NCBI GenBank assembly: GCA_900770285.1
Contig: CAAGJO010000019.1
Coordinates: 1 to 64,000, forward strand
From: Oscillospiraceae bacterium
GTDB taxonomy: Bacteria; Bacillota; Clostridia; Oscillospirales; Ruminococcaceae
DNA: 64,000 bases
Direction of reading: 5' to 3'
The notes below the pieces were generated by a model. It made no database searches. It was not told the origin of the DNA and was given only the letters and a program-made list of their open reading frames with translations. This document shows, one piece after another, positions 24,957-33,931 of this stretch. Each line of letters opens with the position of its first letter. The first letter of the stretch is position 1. A program made the position numbers and the translations under genes.

Positions 24957-25997
24957 ATGAATACAAACAGTTTCTCTAACAGCTATAAAGACGCCGGAGT
25001 TGACGTTACTGCCGGCTACAAAGCTGTTGAACTTATGAAACAGCACGTTGCAAAGACTATGACAAGCGGCGTACTCAGCGGAATCGGCGGATTTGGCGGT
25101 CTTTACGAGCTTGATATGACAGGTATTTCAAAGCCTGTTCTCGTTTCAGGTACTGACGGCGTGGGAACAAAGCTCAAAATTGCTTTTATAATGAATAAAC
25201 ACAACACAGTAGGCATTGACTGCGTTGCAATGTGCGTAAACGATATTATCTGCTGCGGTGCAAAGCCACAGTTTTTCCTTGATTACATAGCTGTAGGAAA
25301 AAACGTTCCTGAAAAAGTTGCTGATATCGTTTCAGGCGTAGCTGAAGGATGTATTCAATCAGGATGCGCTCTTATCGGCGGAGAAACTGCTGAAATGCCC
25401 GGATTTTATCCTGAAGATGAATATGACCTTGCAGGGTTTTCTGTAGGCGTTGTTGATAAGGATAAAATCTTAAAACCCGACACACAAAAGCCCGGCGACG
25501 TTATGATCGGTATTAAATCAAGCGGCGTTCACTCCAATGGTTTCTCTCTTGTCAGAAAGGTTTTTGCTGTCAATGAATCAAATCTTGCAAGACATTACAG
25601 CGACCTTGGCACAACTCTCGGAAACGTTTTGCTCACACCTACAAAAATCTATGTTAAAGCTGTTATGAATTTACTTGACAACGTTAAAGTCAAGTCAATT
25701 TCTCATATTACAGGCGGCGGATTTTATGAAAATATCCCTCGCTCACTTCCTAAGGGAATTACTGCTAAAATTGAAAGAAATGCAGTTCAGATTCTTCCTA
25801 TTTTCGATATTATTGCTAAAACAGGCAAAATTCCTGAAAGGGATATGTTCAACACATTCAATATGGGCGTTGGAATGACAGTTGTTGTTGATAAAAACGA
25901 CGCCGACAAAGCCGTTGAAGCTATCAACGCCACCGGAGAAGAAGCATATATTCTCGGCGAATTGGTTGAAGGCAACGAAGGCGTAATTATTTGCTGA
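24957..25997 (+). CDS. purM: phosphoribosylformylglycinamidine cyclo-ligase (AIR synthetase)
   Basis: Closes the imidazole ring, turning FGAM into AIR with ATP. The 346 residues include SYKDAGVDVTAGYKAVELMK, the glycine-rich VSGTDGVGTKLKIAF, GGETAEMPGFY and SGVHSNGFSL. ATG 24957 is spaced correctly from AAAGGA. Fourth enzyme gene of the operon. The partner enzyme FGAM synthetase (purL/Q/S) is not in the window. Confidence 0.97.
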   Translation: MNTNSFSNSYKDAGVDVTAGYKAVELMKQHVAKTMTSGVLSGIGGFGGLYELDMTGISKPVLVSGTDGVGTKLKIAFIMNKHNTVGIDCVAMCVNDIICCGAKPQFFLDYIAVGKNVPEKVADIVSGVAEGCIQSGCALIGGETAEMPGFYPEDEYDLAGFSVGVVDKDKILKPDTQKPGDVMIGIKSSGVHSNGFSLVRKVFAVNESNLARHYSDLGTTLGNVLLTPTKIYVKAVMNLLDNVKVKSISHITGGGFYENIPRSLPKGITAKIERNAVQILPIFDIIAKTGKIPERDMFNTFNMGVGMTVVVDKNDADKAVEAINATGEEAYILGELVEGNEGVIIC

Positions 25998-26052
25998 TAA
26001 TGGCGAACCTATGCGTTCGCCTTATTAATATATTAAATTTGAGGTAAACGGT

Positions 26053-26691
26053 ATGAAAAATATAGTAGTCCTTGTTTCAGGCGGAGGAACAAATCTCCAG
26101 GCACTTATTGATGCTGAAAAACGTGGAGAGATAAAAAACGGCAAAATAACCTGCGTTATATCCTCCAAAGCTGATGCATACGCCCTTGAACGTGCAAAAA
26201 AAGCAAATATTCCTTCTGTTGTTATCCCAAGAAAAGAATATTCGGACAAAAAAAGCTACAGCAAAGCTATTTTAGACGAGCTTGACAAACAAAAAGCAGA
26301 CCTTGTAGTTCTTGCAGGCTTTATGATAATTTTAGACGAAATGGTCACAAAGGCTTATCCGTATAAAATCATAAACGTTCATCCAGCACTTATCCCGTCA
26401 TTCTGCGGAGAAGGCTTTTACGGTTTAAAAGTACACGAAAAAGCCCTTGAATACGGAGTTAAGGTTTCCGGCGCAACAATTCACTTTGTAAACGAAAAAG
26501 CCGATGCAGGTGCAATTATTTTACAAGGTGCTGTAAATATTGAAAACAATGACACACCTGAAACTTTGCAAAGACGAATTATGGAAAATATTGAATGGAA
26601 ACTGCTGCCGAAAGCTGTTTCACTTTTCTGCGAAGGCAGGATCAGCATCAAGGACGGCAAGGCATATGTAGATCTGGAAGAAGACCAATAA
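26053..26691 (+). CDS. purN: phosphoribosylglycinamide formyltransferase
   Basis: Transfers a formyl group from 10-formyl-tetrahydrofolate to GAR. The 212 residues show VLVSGGGTNLQALID (4-18), the catalytic Asn/His region LAGFMIILDEMVTKAYPYKIINVHPALIPSF and VSGATIHFVNEKADAGAII. GAGGTAA precedes the ATG. In operon after purM. Confidence 0.96.
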   Translation: MKNIVVLVSGGGTNLQALIDAEKRGEIKNGKITCVISSKADAYALERAKKANIPSVVIPRKEYSDKKSYSKAILDELDKQKADLVVLAGFMIILDEMVTKAYPYKIINVHPALIPSFCGEGFYGLKVHEKALEYGVKVSGATIHFVNEKADAGAIILQGAVNIENNDTPETLQRRIMENIEWKLLPKAVSLFCEGRISIKDGKAYVDLEEDQ

Positions 26692-26742
26692 TAAATCAGC
26701 CTTTTAATTACAGGTTTGAAAAGTTTCACATGGAGGTAAGAC

Positions 26743-27459
26743 ATGAAAACTATTGATATTTATGAAGAGCTTAAAAATAATTCATATCCCGGACGCGGAA
26801 TTATAATCGGCAAATCAGAGGACGGTAAAAAAGCTGTTACAGCATATTTTATTATGGGCAGAAGCGTAAACTCAAGAAACAGAGTTTTTACCGAAACAGA
26901 GGACGGCATTAAAACAGAAGCAGCAGACCCAAGCAAGCTTTCCGATCCGCACCTTATTATATACTCCCCTGTCCGTGTTCTGGGAAATAAAACTATTGTT
27001 ACAAACGGAGATCAGACCGATACAATTTATGAACTTATGGACAAGCAGCAAACTTTTGAGCAGTCGCTCCGCACCCGTGAATACGAAGACGATGCACCAA
27101 ACTATACTCCCCGTATTTCCGGAATAATGCACGTTGAAAACGGTACATACAACTATGCAATGTCAATTTTAAAATCTGCTGACGGAAATCCGGACTGCAC
27201 CGAAAGATTTACTTTCACATACACAAATCCAATCAACGGCACGGGACATTTCATTCACACATACATGGGTGACGGAAATCCGCTCCCAAGCTTTGAAGGC
27301 GAGCCGAAGAAAATTGCAATTCCAAATGACATGGAAGAGTTTACAGGAAAACTTTGGGAAAGTCTTAACGAAGACAACAAAGTTTCATTATTTGTAAGAT
27401 ACATAGATATTGAAACAGGCAAAGCTGTTTCCAAAATTGTGAACAAATATTCAAAATAA
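26743..27459 (+). CDS. purO: IMP cyclohydrolase, PurO type
   Basis: A 238-residue protein of the archaeal-type IMP cyclohydrolase family (PurO, PF07826 fold), which closes FAICAR to IMP. Motifs are YPGRGIIIGKSEDGKKAV and FIMGRSVNSRNRVF near the N-terminus, and GTGHFIHTYMGDGNPLPSF in the C-terminal half. It immediately precedes a stand-alone AICAR formyltransferase, so the two together replace the bifunctional PurH of most bacteria. GGAGG precedes the ATG. The symbol is by family resemblance; the activity is inferred from that and from the operon. Confidence 0.88.
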   Translation: MKTIDIYEELKNNSYPGRGIIIGKSEDGKKAVTAYFIMGRSVNSRNRVFTETEDGIKTEAADPSKLSDPHLIIYSPVRVLGNKTIVTNGDQTDTIYELMDKQQTFEQSLRTREYEDDAPNYTPRISGIMHVENGTYNYAMSILKSADGNPDCTERFTFTYTNPINGTGHFIHTYMGDGNPLPSFEGEPKKIAIPNDMEEFTGKLWESLNEDNKVSLFVRYIDIETGKAVSKIVNKYSK

Positions 27460-27475
27460 ATCGGAGGTAAAAGAT

Positions 27476-28657
27476 ATGGCAAATGAAATGCTTTTAAAGT
27501 ACGGCTGCAATCCTAATCAAAAGCCGTCACGAGTTTTTATGGAAGACGGCAGCGAGCTTCCTATTACAGTTTTAAACGGCAAACCGGGTTACATTAATCT
27601 TCTTGACGCTTTCAACGGCTGGCAGCTTGTTCGTGAGCTTAAAAAAGCTACAGGACTTCCGGCGGCAACATCATTCAAGCACGTTTCTCCTGCCGGCGCA
27701 GCAATTGGCAGACCCCTTACCGAAACAGAAGCAAAAATCTATTTCGTTGATGACCTTGGAGAACTTTCACCGCTCGCCAGCGCATATGCAAGAGCAAGAG
27801 GTGCTGACAGAATGTCATCATACGGTGATTTTATTGCACTTTCAGACGTATGTGACGCCTGCACAGCAACAATGATCAAGCGTGAAGTTTCCGATGGAAT
27901 TATTGCACCCGGATACACTGACGAGGCTCTTGAAATTCTCAAATCCAAGAGAAAAGGCACATACAACATTATTCAGATAGATGAAAACTATGTTCCTGCA
28001 CCTGTTGAACGCAAGCAGGTTTTCGGCGTTACTTTTGAACAGGGCAGAAACGAACTTCCAATAAACGAAGAACTTCTTTCAAACGTTGTTACTGACAACA
28101 AAGACATTCCTCAGGACAAGAAAGAGGATCTGCTCATTTCTCTTATCACATTAAAATACACGCAGTCAAACAGTGTATGCTATGTTAAAAACGGTCAGGC
28201 AATCGGTATCGGTGCAGGTCAGCAGTCAAGAATTCACTGTACAAGACTTGCAGGAAACAAGGCTGACACATGGTGGCTAAGACAGCATCCAAAGGTTCTG
28301 GGACTACAGTTCGTTGACAACATTCGCCGCCCTGACCGTGACAACGCTATTGATGTTTACATTTCCGACGAACATGACGACGTTCTTGCAGAGGGCGTAT
28401 GGCAGAACACATTCAAAGTCAAGCCGGAAGTTCTCACAGCTGAAGAAAAGAAAGAGTGGCTTGAAAAGAACACTGACGTATGTCTTGGTTCAGACGCATT
28501 CTTCCCATTCGGCGACAACATTGAACGTGCTAAAAAGAGCGGTGTAAAATACATTGCAGAGCCGGGCGGATCAATTCGTGACGACCATGTTATCATGACA
28601 TGCAATAAATACAACATGGCTATGGCATTCACAGGAATCAGATTATTCCACCACTAA
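27476..28657 (+). CDS. purH: AICAR formyltransferase, stand-alone
   Basis: A 393-residue protein equal to the C-terminal half of bifunctional PurH. It transfers a formyl group to AICAR. The catalytic Lys-His lies in TSFKHVSPAGAAIG (about 62-75); GIGAGQQSRIHCTRLAGNKA and EPGGSIRDDHVI are family motifs. The IMP cyclohydrolase half of PurH (MGS-like fold) is absent, and the upstream PurO-type enzyme supplies it. GGAGG before the ATG; 16 nt after purO. Confidence 0.94.
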   Translation: MANEMLLKYGCNPNQKPSRVFMEDGSELPITVLNGKPGYINLLDAFNGWQLVRELKKATGLPAATSFKHVSPAGAAIGRPLTETEAKIYFVDDLGELSPLASAYARARGADRMSSYGDFIALSDVCDACTATMIKREVSDGIIAPGYTDEALEILKSKRKGTYNIIQIDENYVPAPVERKQVFGVTFEQGRNELPINEELLSNVVTDNKDIPQDKKEDLLISLITLKYTQSNSVCYVKNGQAIGIGAGQQSRIHCTRLAGNKADTWWLRQHPKVLGLQFVDNIRRPDRDNAIDVYISDEHDDVLAEGVWQNTFKVKPEVLTAEEKKEWLEKNTDVCLGSDAFFPFGDNIERAKKSGVKYIAEPGGSIRDDHVIMTCNKYNMAMAFTGIRLFHH

Positions 28658-28927
28658 ACAGGTTCACGACCTGCACTATTGCACCGTTTTGGGAGAAAAA
28701 TGTGATAAACAAGTATTGTCCGACGGTGCCTACATAGATTCGATATATATTTTTTCGATGATAATAAGAATATAGAATGCATTTGATAACAGCGGTCTTA
28801 AAATCCGGATTTTAAGTTTAAATATATGCAAACATTTGTTCTCTATAATTTAATGATAACACTGAAAATATAATTTGTCAATGATGGCAGACAAATTATT
28901 TCATATATCTGAAAAGGAGGTTTTCAT
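28658..28927 (+). other. purH-purD gap with hairpins
   Basis: This 270-bp gap has no ORF I can support. It holds a short hairpin right after purH (28659-28673), an inverted repeat GCACCGT/ACGGTGC (28681-28687/28723-28729), and a 9-bp perfect hairpin TAATTTGTC/GACAAATTA (28871-28879/28890-28898) shortly before the purD ribosome site. A TATAAT lies near 28847 without a good -35. The gap may give purD separate control. Confidence 0.35.
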
Positions 28928-30283
28928 ATGAATATTTTAGTTGTAGGCGGAGGCGGACGTGAACACGCAATTATCATGAAGCTGGCTGAATCCCCTAAGG
29001 TGGACAAGCTTTACTGTGCTCCGGGGAACGGCGGTATTTCACGCTATGCGGAATGCTTTGACGTTTCCGCAACAGACATTAAGGGCATGGTTGCTCTTGC
29101 AAAAAAGCTTAATCCTGACATGGTTGTAGTTGCCCCCGACGATCCATTGGTAATGGGCATGGTTGACGCAATGCAGGCAGAAGGCTTTATGACCTTTGGT
29201 CCAAAGAAAAATGCAGCTATCATAGAAGGTTCAAAGGTTTTTTCAAAAGAACTTATGAAAAAATACAACATTCCTACTGCGAAATATGAGGTTTTTTCAG
29301 ACAGCGAATCAGCTATAAAATACGTCAGGGAACAAAACACTTATCCTGCTGTAATCAAGGCTGACGGTCTTGCACTGGGCAAAGGAGTTATTCTTGCGCA
29401 AAATGAGCAGGAAGCTGTTGACGCAATTCATTCAATGATTGACGAACACCAATTCGGCGACAGCAGTGCTACTGTTGTAATTGAAGAATATCTTACAGGT
29501 CCTGAAGTTTCTGTACTCAGCTTTACAGACGGAAAAACAGTGGTTCCAATGATATCATCAATGGACCACAAGAGAGCTTTGGACGGTGACAAAGGTCTTA
29601 ACACAGGCGGAATGGGAACAGTTGCACCTAATCCATACTACACTGACGAAATAGCAAAAGAATGTATGGAAACCATATTCCTGCCAACAATAAACGCTAT
29701 GAATGCAGAAGGCAGAACCTTTGAGGGATGTTTATATTTCGGACTTATGCTTACGCCAAAAGGTCCGAAGGTTATTGAATACAACTGCCGTTTCGGCGAC
29801 CCTGAAACACAAGTCGTTCTTCCTATGCTTGACGGTGACCTTTGCGAAATATTTGAAGCGGTATACAACCACACTCTTGCAGATGTAAGTATTAAATGGA
29901 AATCAGGTTACTGTACCTGTGTTGTAATGGCAAGCGGCGGATATCCCGTTAAATACGAAAAGGGCATTGAAATGAGCGGAATGGACGACAAAGGACAGGT
30001 TGACGGAGCATTTGTTTATCATGCCGGAACAAAATATGAAAACGGAAAATTCTACACAAACGGCGGACGAGTTCTCGGTGTTACCTGCAACGCATACACA
30101 TTACAGGGAGCTCTTGACAAATCATACGCTGCCGTTGATAAAATCAGCTTCAAGGGTGAACACTACCGCAAGGATATTGGACAGCGTGCTCTTAAAGCAA
30201 TACCTGAAGATCCTTTGGAACTGGATTACAAAGAGGATATGGAAGACTACATTGAAGAAAACGGTGTTTATCTCCGTCAATAA
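28928..30283 (+). CDS. purD: phosphoribosylamine--glycine ligase (GAR synthetase)
   Basis: Joins phosphoribosylamine to glycine with ATP. The 451 residues have an ATP-grasp fold: LVVGGGGREHAIIMKL at the N-terminus, PAVIKADGLALGKGVILA in the nucleotide-binding lobe, and NCRFGDPETQVVLPML as metal-binding motif. Length is a little above the usual 420-430. AAAGGAGG precedes the ATG. Last pur gene of the group, separated from purH by 270 bp. Confidence 0.96.
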   Translation: MNILVVGGGGREHAIIMKLAESPKVDKLYCAPGNGGISRYAECFDVSATDIKGMVALAKKLNPDMVVVAPDDPLVMGMVDAMQAEGFMTFGPKKNAAIIEGSKVFSKELMKKYNIPTAKYEVFSDSESAIKYVREQNTYPAVIKADGLALGKGVILAQNEQEAVDAIHSMIDEHQFGDSSATVVIEEYLTGPEVSVLSFTDGKTVVPMISSMDHKRALDGDKGLNTGGMGTVAPNPYYTDEIAKECMETIFLPTINAMNAEGRTFEGCLYFGLMLTPKGPKVIEYNCRFGDPETQVVLPMLDGDLCEIFEAVYNHTLADVSIKWKSGYCTCVVMASGGYPVKYEKGIEMSGMDDKGQVDGAFVYHAGTKYENGKFYTNGGRVLGVTCNAYTLQGALDKSYAAVDKISFKGEHYRKDIGQRALKAIPEDPLELDYKEDMEDYIEENGVYLRQ

Positions 30284-30343
30284 TCCTGCCGGACGGGCTA
30301 ATACCGCCGTTTTATTGTCAATGCAAACTCAATGAATAATTCG

Positions 30344-30435
30344 ACGGTGATAACATAACTTGATTTAATACGATTATTTTGCTATGTATCCGCCGTCACA
30401 CTGCACAATTCTTTTTATCAAACTACTAAAACGGC
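30344..30435 (+). repeat. dispersed intergenic repeat, copy B
   Basis: Matches copy A at 21356-21450, in the same orientation, including the 16-base block TATCCGCCGTCACACT. It has a terminal inverted repeat GACGG-n-GATA / TATC-nn-CCGTC (30343-30397) able to form a hairpin. It lies between purD and rsmA and has no ORF. Confidence 0.7.
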
Positions 30436-30479
30436 AACAAGCGCCGCCTGCGTTAAGACCGATAATAAAGGGGTGAGCC

Positions 30480-31340
30480 ATGAAACAGCTTTCAAATATC
30501 GGAGTAATAAAAGACATTCTTGAAAAACACAATTTTACCTTTTCAAAAAACTTAGGACAGAACTTTCTTGTCAACCCCAGTGTATGCCCTAGAATTGCAG
30601 AAATGGGAAACGCAAAAAAAGGCTTTGGAATTATTGAAATAGGCACAGGTATCGGCGTTCTTACCCAAGAGCTTGCACAGCGTGCCGACAAGGTCGCTGC
30701 CATTGAGATTGATGACAGGCTTATGCCTGTACTAGCCGAAACTCTTGCTGACTTTGACAACATAAAAATCATAAACGAAGATGTTATGAAAGTTGATCTG
30801 CACAGTCTGATTAAAGAAGAATTCCAGGGACTTGACGTGGCTGTATGTGCCAATCTTCCCTACTATCTTACATCACCCATAATAATGTCATTGCTTGAAC
30901 AGCGCCTGCCAATTAAATCAATTACTGTCATGGTACAGAAAGAGGCAGGAGTACGTCTTTGTGCAAAAATGGGAACAAGAGAAATGGGTGCAGTTACCGT
31001 TGCGGTAAACTATTTTTCTCAGCCCAGAATTTTATTCAACGTTTCAAGAGGAAGCTTTATGCCTGCTCCTAATGTTGACAGCTGCGTTGTAAGATTTGAT
31101 ATTAAAGACAAAACCCCTGATGGAATAGACAACGAAGAATTTTTCTTTAAGGTTGTAAGAGGAGCGTTCTCTCAGCGCAGGAAAACTCTTGGAAACTCCA
31201 TTTCATCAGCATTTAAGCTGGACAAACAAACTGTAAACCAAGCTATCGTAAATGCAGGGCTGAAAATATCCGTTCGTCCGGAAGAACTGACTATGGAAGA
31301 ATTTATAGCCTTTTCAAACGCTTTAGATAAGTTATACTAA
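30480..31340 (+). CDS. rsmA: 16S rRNA dimethyladenosine transferase
   Basis: KsgA/RsmA dimethylates A1518 and A1519 of 16S rRNA during 30S maturation. The 286 residues contain FSKNLGQNFLVN (substrate side), the SAM motif IIEIGTGIGVLTQELA and the catalytic NLPYYLTSPII. A C-terminal helical domain has FSQRRKTLGNS. GGGGTGA precedes the ATG. The transcript ends at the hairpin 31389-31441 that overlaps the spoIIE control region. Confidence 0.97.
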   Translation: MKQLSNIGVIKDILEKHNFTFSKNLGQNFLVNPSVCPRIAEMGNAKKGFGIIEIGTGIGVLTQELAQRADKVAAIEIDDRLMPVLAETLADFDNIKIINEDVMKVDLHSLIKEEFQGLDVAVCANLPYYLTSPIIMSLLEQRLPIKSITVMVQKEAGVRLCAKMGTREMGAVTVAVNYFSQPRILFNVSRGSFMPAPNVDSCVVRFDIKDKTPDGIDNEEFFFKVVRGAFSQRRKTLGNSISSAFKLDKQTVNQAIVNAGLKISVRPEELTMEEFIAFSNALDKLY

Positions 31341-31374
31341 TAATTTTGCTTTTTTTTATGTGGACAAACCGTTT

Positions 31375-31407
31375 TTGACAAAATATCACACCGCACTTTG
31401 ATAAAAT
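31375..31407 (+). promoter_or_regulatory. spoIIE promoter with 21-nt spacer
   Basis: TTGACA (31375-31380) and TAAAAT (31402-31407) are 21 nt apart. The B. subtilis spoIIE promoter is sigma-A type with the same unusual 21-bp spacing and needs Spo0A~P. On the complementary strand the -35 overlaps TGTCAAA, one change from the Spo0A box TGTCGAA, and a second partial box, TGTCCAC, lies 14 bp further upstream (31360-31366). Confidence 0.65.
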
Positions 31408-31441
31408 AATCTTAGATTATTATAAGTGCGGTGATTTTTTT
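31389..31441 (+). terminator. rsmA terminator overlapping the spoIIE promoter and RBS
   Basis: Arms CACCGCACTT (31389-31398) and AAGTGCGGTG (31424-31433) form a perfect 10-bp stem, with an inner ATAATC/GATTAT stem, followed by seven T residues (31435-31441). The next base is the A of the spoIIE start codon. The 3' arm carries GGTGAT, the only ribosome site for spoIIE. Confidence 0.75.
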
Positions 31442-33733
31442 ATGTTAAAAGTTAAAGAAAGTTTAAAAGTTAAATCAGAAAATCAAAAGGACATACGGTT
31501 TTTATGGCTGCTGTCTGCTGCTGCGGCATTTGCAGCATCATTCGGAAAGACATTTGGCTATTCATCAGCAATGAATGTAGCTGTATCGGTAATTTCGGGA
31601 TTTAACTTTATTCCTGCTTTTTTAGGCTCAGCATTGTCATACCTATTTCAAGGAAGTTGGGTTAACGGCGCTTCACAGCTTGCGTCAATGCTGGTCATAG
31701 GACTGGTAAGAGGTATTCTCTCGGAAAGAAAATACACTGAAAAGCCCGGATTTTCAGCAATTCTTACATCGGGAATACTGCTGCTTTTCAGCGGTGTAAT
31801 TGACATTGCAACAGGTGCAAGCGGATATACCATAGCAATGTCAATTGTAAACGCCTTATTCTGCGGAGTTGTGGTGTTTATTTCAAAAGTCATATTATAC
31901 CGGCGTGACTATGAAGGAGTTGTTGAACTGAGCGGCGTTAACGGAGTTTATGGTGCTGTTATTTACATAGCAATAATTTCAACACTTTGTTCTTTGCCTA
32001 TTCCTGCCATAAACATTGGCAGGGCAATAGGCTGTTTTGCAGTTTTATGCGGTGTAAGGAAATACAGAAATGCAGGCGGCGCTGTAATGGGTGCTATAAC
32101 CACCTGCGGAATTTTATTATGCAACCCTTCCCTGGCAAAAAATAGTCTTCTTCTTGCAACATCAGGACTTATCTGCGGAGCTTTTATACAGTACGGAACA
32201 CTTGCAACTATTGTATCGTTCCTGGGAGTATCCTTTATAAGCCTTGCCGCCATTGGAATTAACAGTGATACTTTTTTTATGTTTGCAGATATGCTCATTG
32301 GTTCTGCCCTGTTTGTGGCTGTGCCTGATTCATTTATAAAAAAAATAAGCGGAAGAATTATCGGTGCAAGAAATTCTGTTGACCTTGTGGGACAGACAGC
32401 ATGCTCCCGTCTTAATTTTGCATCAAAGACTTTATCGGATATCAGAAGCCAGCTTTCTCTGATTTCCTCCGCCATTGAACGAAAGACAAAGAAAGCAGAC
32501 CTGAAAAAGCACGTCTGCCTATCAGTATGCGGCGACTGCCCTATGTACACAGGCTGCTGGAAATCTGATGAGCCAAACACTATGAATTCATTCTGCACTC
32601 TTGAAAAAATCGTAGAATCAAGCAACTGCCTAAGTCTTCGTGACATAAAACAAAATCTTCCTCTTTGCATACGTCCTGAAGATGTGGAAACAAGCTTTAA
32701 TGAGATTTACAAAGAACAGATCAACGAGATAGCAAGAAATGTTAAAATTAAAGAAATGCGTGAACTGCTTGGTGAGCAGCTAAGCTCTATTGAAAACATA
32801 CTGGGCGATCTATCCTATCGTGTGGGACAGGTTCGCACTATTGACACGAATCTATCCTCACAGGTTCGTGACTATTTTGACCGTCTTGGATATCCCAACG
32901 CAAAGGTTTGCGTATACAAAGAGGTAAACAGAAACATTTGCGCCGAAATTTTCATCACATCTGACTTTGTGGGGGATATTGTAAAAATGACAGCAAAAAT
33001 CAGTGCCATAGCCGACTGCGACTTCGGAATCCCCACAATTACCAAAGCTGACGGTCTTACAAGAATATTCTTTACTCTACAGCCCTCATATGAAATTGAA
33101 GTGGGAAGCTTTCAGGCGTCATCTCAGGACAACGAATTATCAGGCGACTGCATAGGCTCGTTAAGTCTGAGCAATGACGAAAAATATATAATTCTTTCTG
33201 ATGGAATGGGCACAGGTAAACCTGCAAGACTTGATTCCCTGTTCACAGTAAACCTAATCAAAAGACTGCTGAAAACCGGTGCGTCAATGACAACAGCACA
33301 CAAAATGATTAACTCAATGCTTTGCGTGAAAGGTTGGGATGAATCCTTTGCTACTTTGGACCTTTTAAAATTTGATCTTTGCGGAGGAGCTGCTGAGATT
33401 TTGAAGTCCGGTGCTGCTCCCTCATATCTATACCGTGACGGAAATCTTATCTCCATTGGCGGAAAAGCTTTTCCGGCAGGAATTCTTAATAACTGTATAC
33501 CAGATGTGTCAAATTTTAAAATTTTTTACGAAGATATAATTATAATGTGCTCTGACGGGACTGACGAGGATACCGTCAAATATATTTCCGACGCCATAAA
33601 TCACAATCCGAAGGCAAATGCAAATGATCTGGCTTTATATCTTGGTGAAAAAGCTACAGAAAAAGCTCAGAACAAACGCAGAGATGACATAACTTTAATT
33701 GTTATAAAAATAAAAAAGGCAGATAAATTTTAA
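31442..33733 (+). CDS. spoIIE: stage II sporulation protein E (serine phosphatase)
   Basis: SpoIIE sits in the polar septum of sporulating cells and dephosphorylates SpoIIAA, releasing sigma-F in the forespore. The 763 residues show an N-terminal membrane region of about ten helices (30-300), a central domain (about 310-540) with a cysteine cluster (CLSVCGDCPMYTGCW), and a C-terminal PP2C phosphatase with LSDGMGTGKPA (about 582-592) and a closing MCSDGTDE. Start ATG 31442 uses GGTGAT as ribosome site. Its presence marks the organism as a spore former. Confidence 0.95.
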   Translation: MLKVKESLKVKSENQKDIRFLWLLSAAAAFAASFGKTFGYSSAMNVAVSVISGFNFIPAFLGSALSYLFQGSWVNGASQLASMLVIGLVRGILSERKYTEKPGFSAILTSGILLLFSGVIDIATGASGYTIAMSIVNALFCGVVVFISKVILYRRDYEGVVELSGVNGVYGAVIYIAIISTLCSLPIPAINIGRAIGCFAVLCGVRKYRNAGGAVMGAITTCGILLCNPSLAKNSLLLATSGLICGAFIQYGTLATIVSFLGVSFISLAAIGINSDTFFMFADMLIGSALFVAVPDSFIKKISGRIIGARNSVDLVGQTACSRLNFASKTLSDIRSQLSLISSAIERKTKKADLKKHVCLSVCGDCPMYTGCWKSDEPNTMNSFCTLEKIVESSNCLSLRDIKQNLPLCIRPEDVETSFNEIYKEQINEIARNVKIKEMRELLGEQLSSIENILGDLSYRVGQVRTIDTNLSSQVRDYFDRLGYPNAKVCVYKEVNRNICAEIFITSDFVGDIVKMTAKISAIADCDFGIPTITKADGLTRIFFTLQPSYEIEVGSFQASSQDNELSGDCIGSLSLSNDEKYIILSDGMGTGKPARLDSLFTVNLIKRLLKTGASMTTAHKMINSMLCVKGWDESFATLDLLKFDLCGGAAEILKSGAAPSYLYRDGNLISIGGKAFPAGILNNCIPDVSNFKIFYEDIIIMCSDGTDEDTVKYISDAINHNPKANANDLALYLGEKATEKAQNKRRDDITLIVIKIKKADKF

Positions 33734-33834
33734 CTATAATTAATATAGAGTTGATATTTTTTATACGTTTTTGTATAGATTATACAAATATTTGAACAAA
33801 AACTGTGAGAAATTGAGAAAGAGCCTTGTCCCTC

Positions 33835-33863
33835 TTGAAAAATTGGACAAAATAGTATAAAAT
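33835..33863 (+). promoter_or_regulatory. sigma-A promoter of the glycogen operon
   Basis: TTGAAA (33835-33840), 17-nt spacer, TAAAAT (33858-33863), 68 nt before glgB. A second possible promoter, TTGATA (33751-33756)-N17-TATAGA (33774-33779), overlaps a perfect 7-bp inverted repeat TTGTATA-GAT-TATACAA (33771-33787), a possible operator. Confidence 0.65.
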
Positions 33864-33931
33864 ATAATTGTAATATATTATGTATTTAGATATTTTCCAC
33901 AGATAAATATGATTATATTAGGAGGGTTAAT

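Noticed and set aside
28716..28760. Third, inverted copy of the dispersed repeat
   Set aside because: Only about 15 of 20 bases match around TACATAG and the rest does not align, so I did not annotate it.
4..30460. 13-base match CTGCGTTAAGACC at 4-16 and 30448-30460
   Set aside because: In a 64-kb window dozens of 13-base matches are expected by chance; the flanks do not match.
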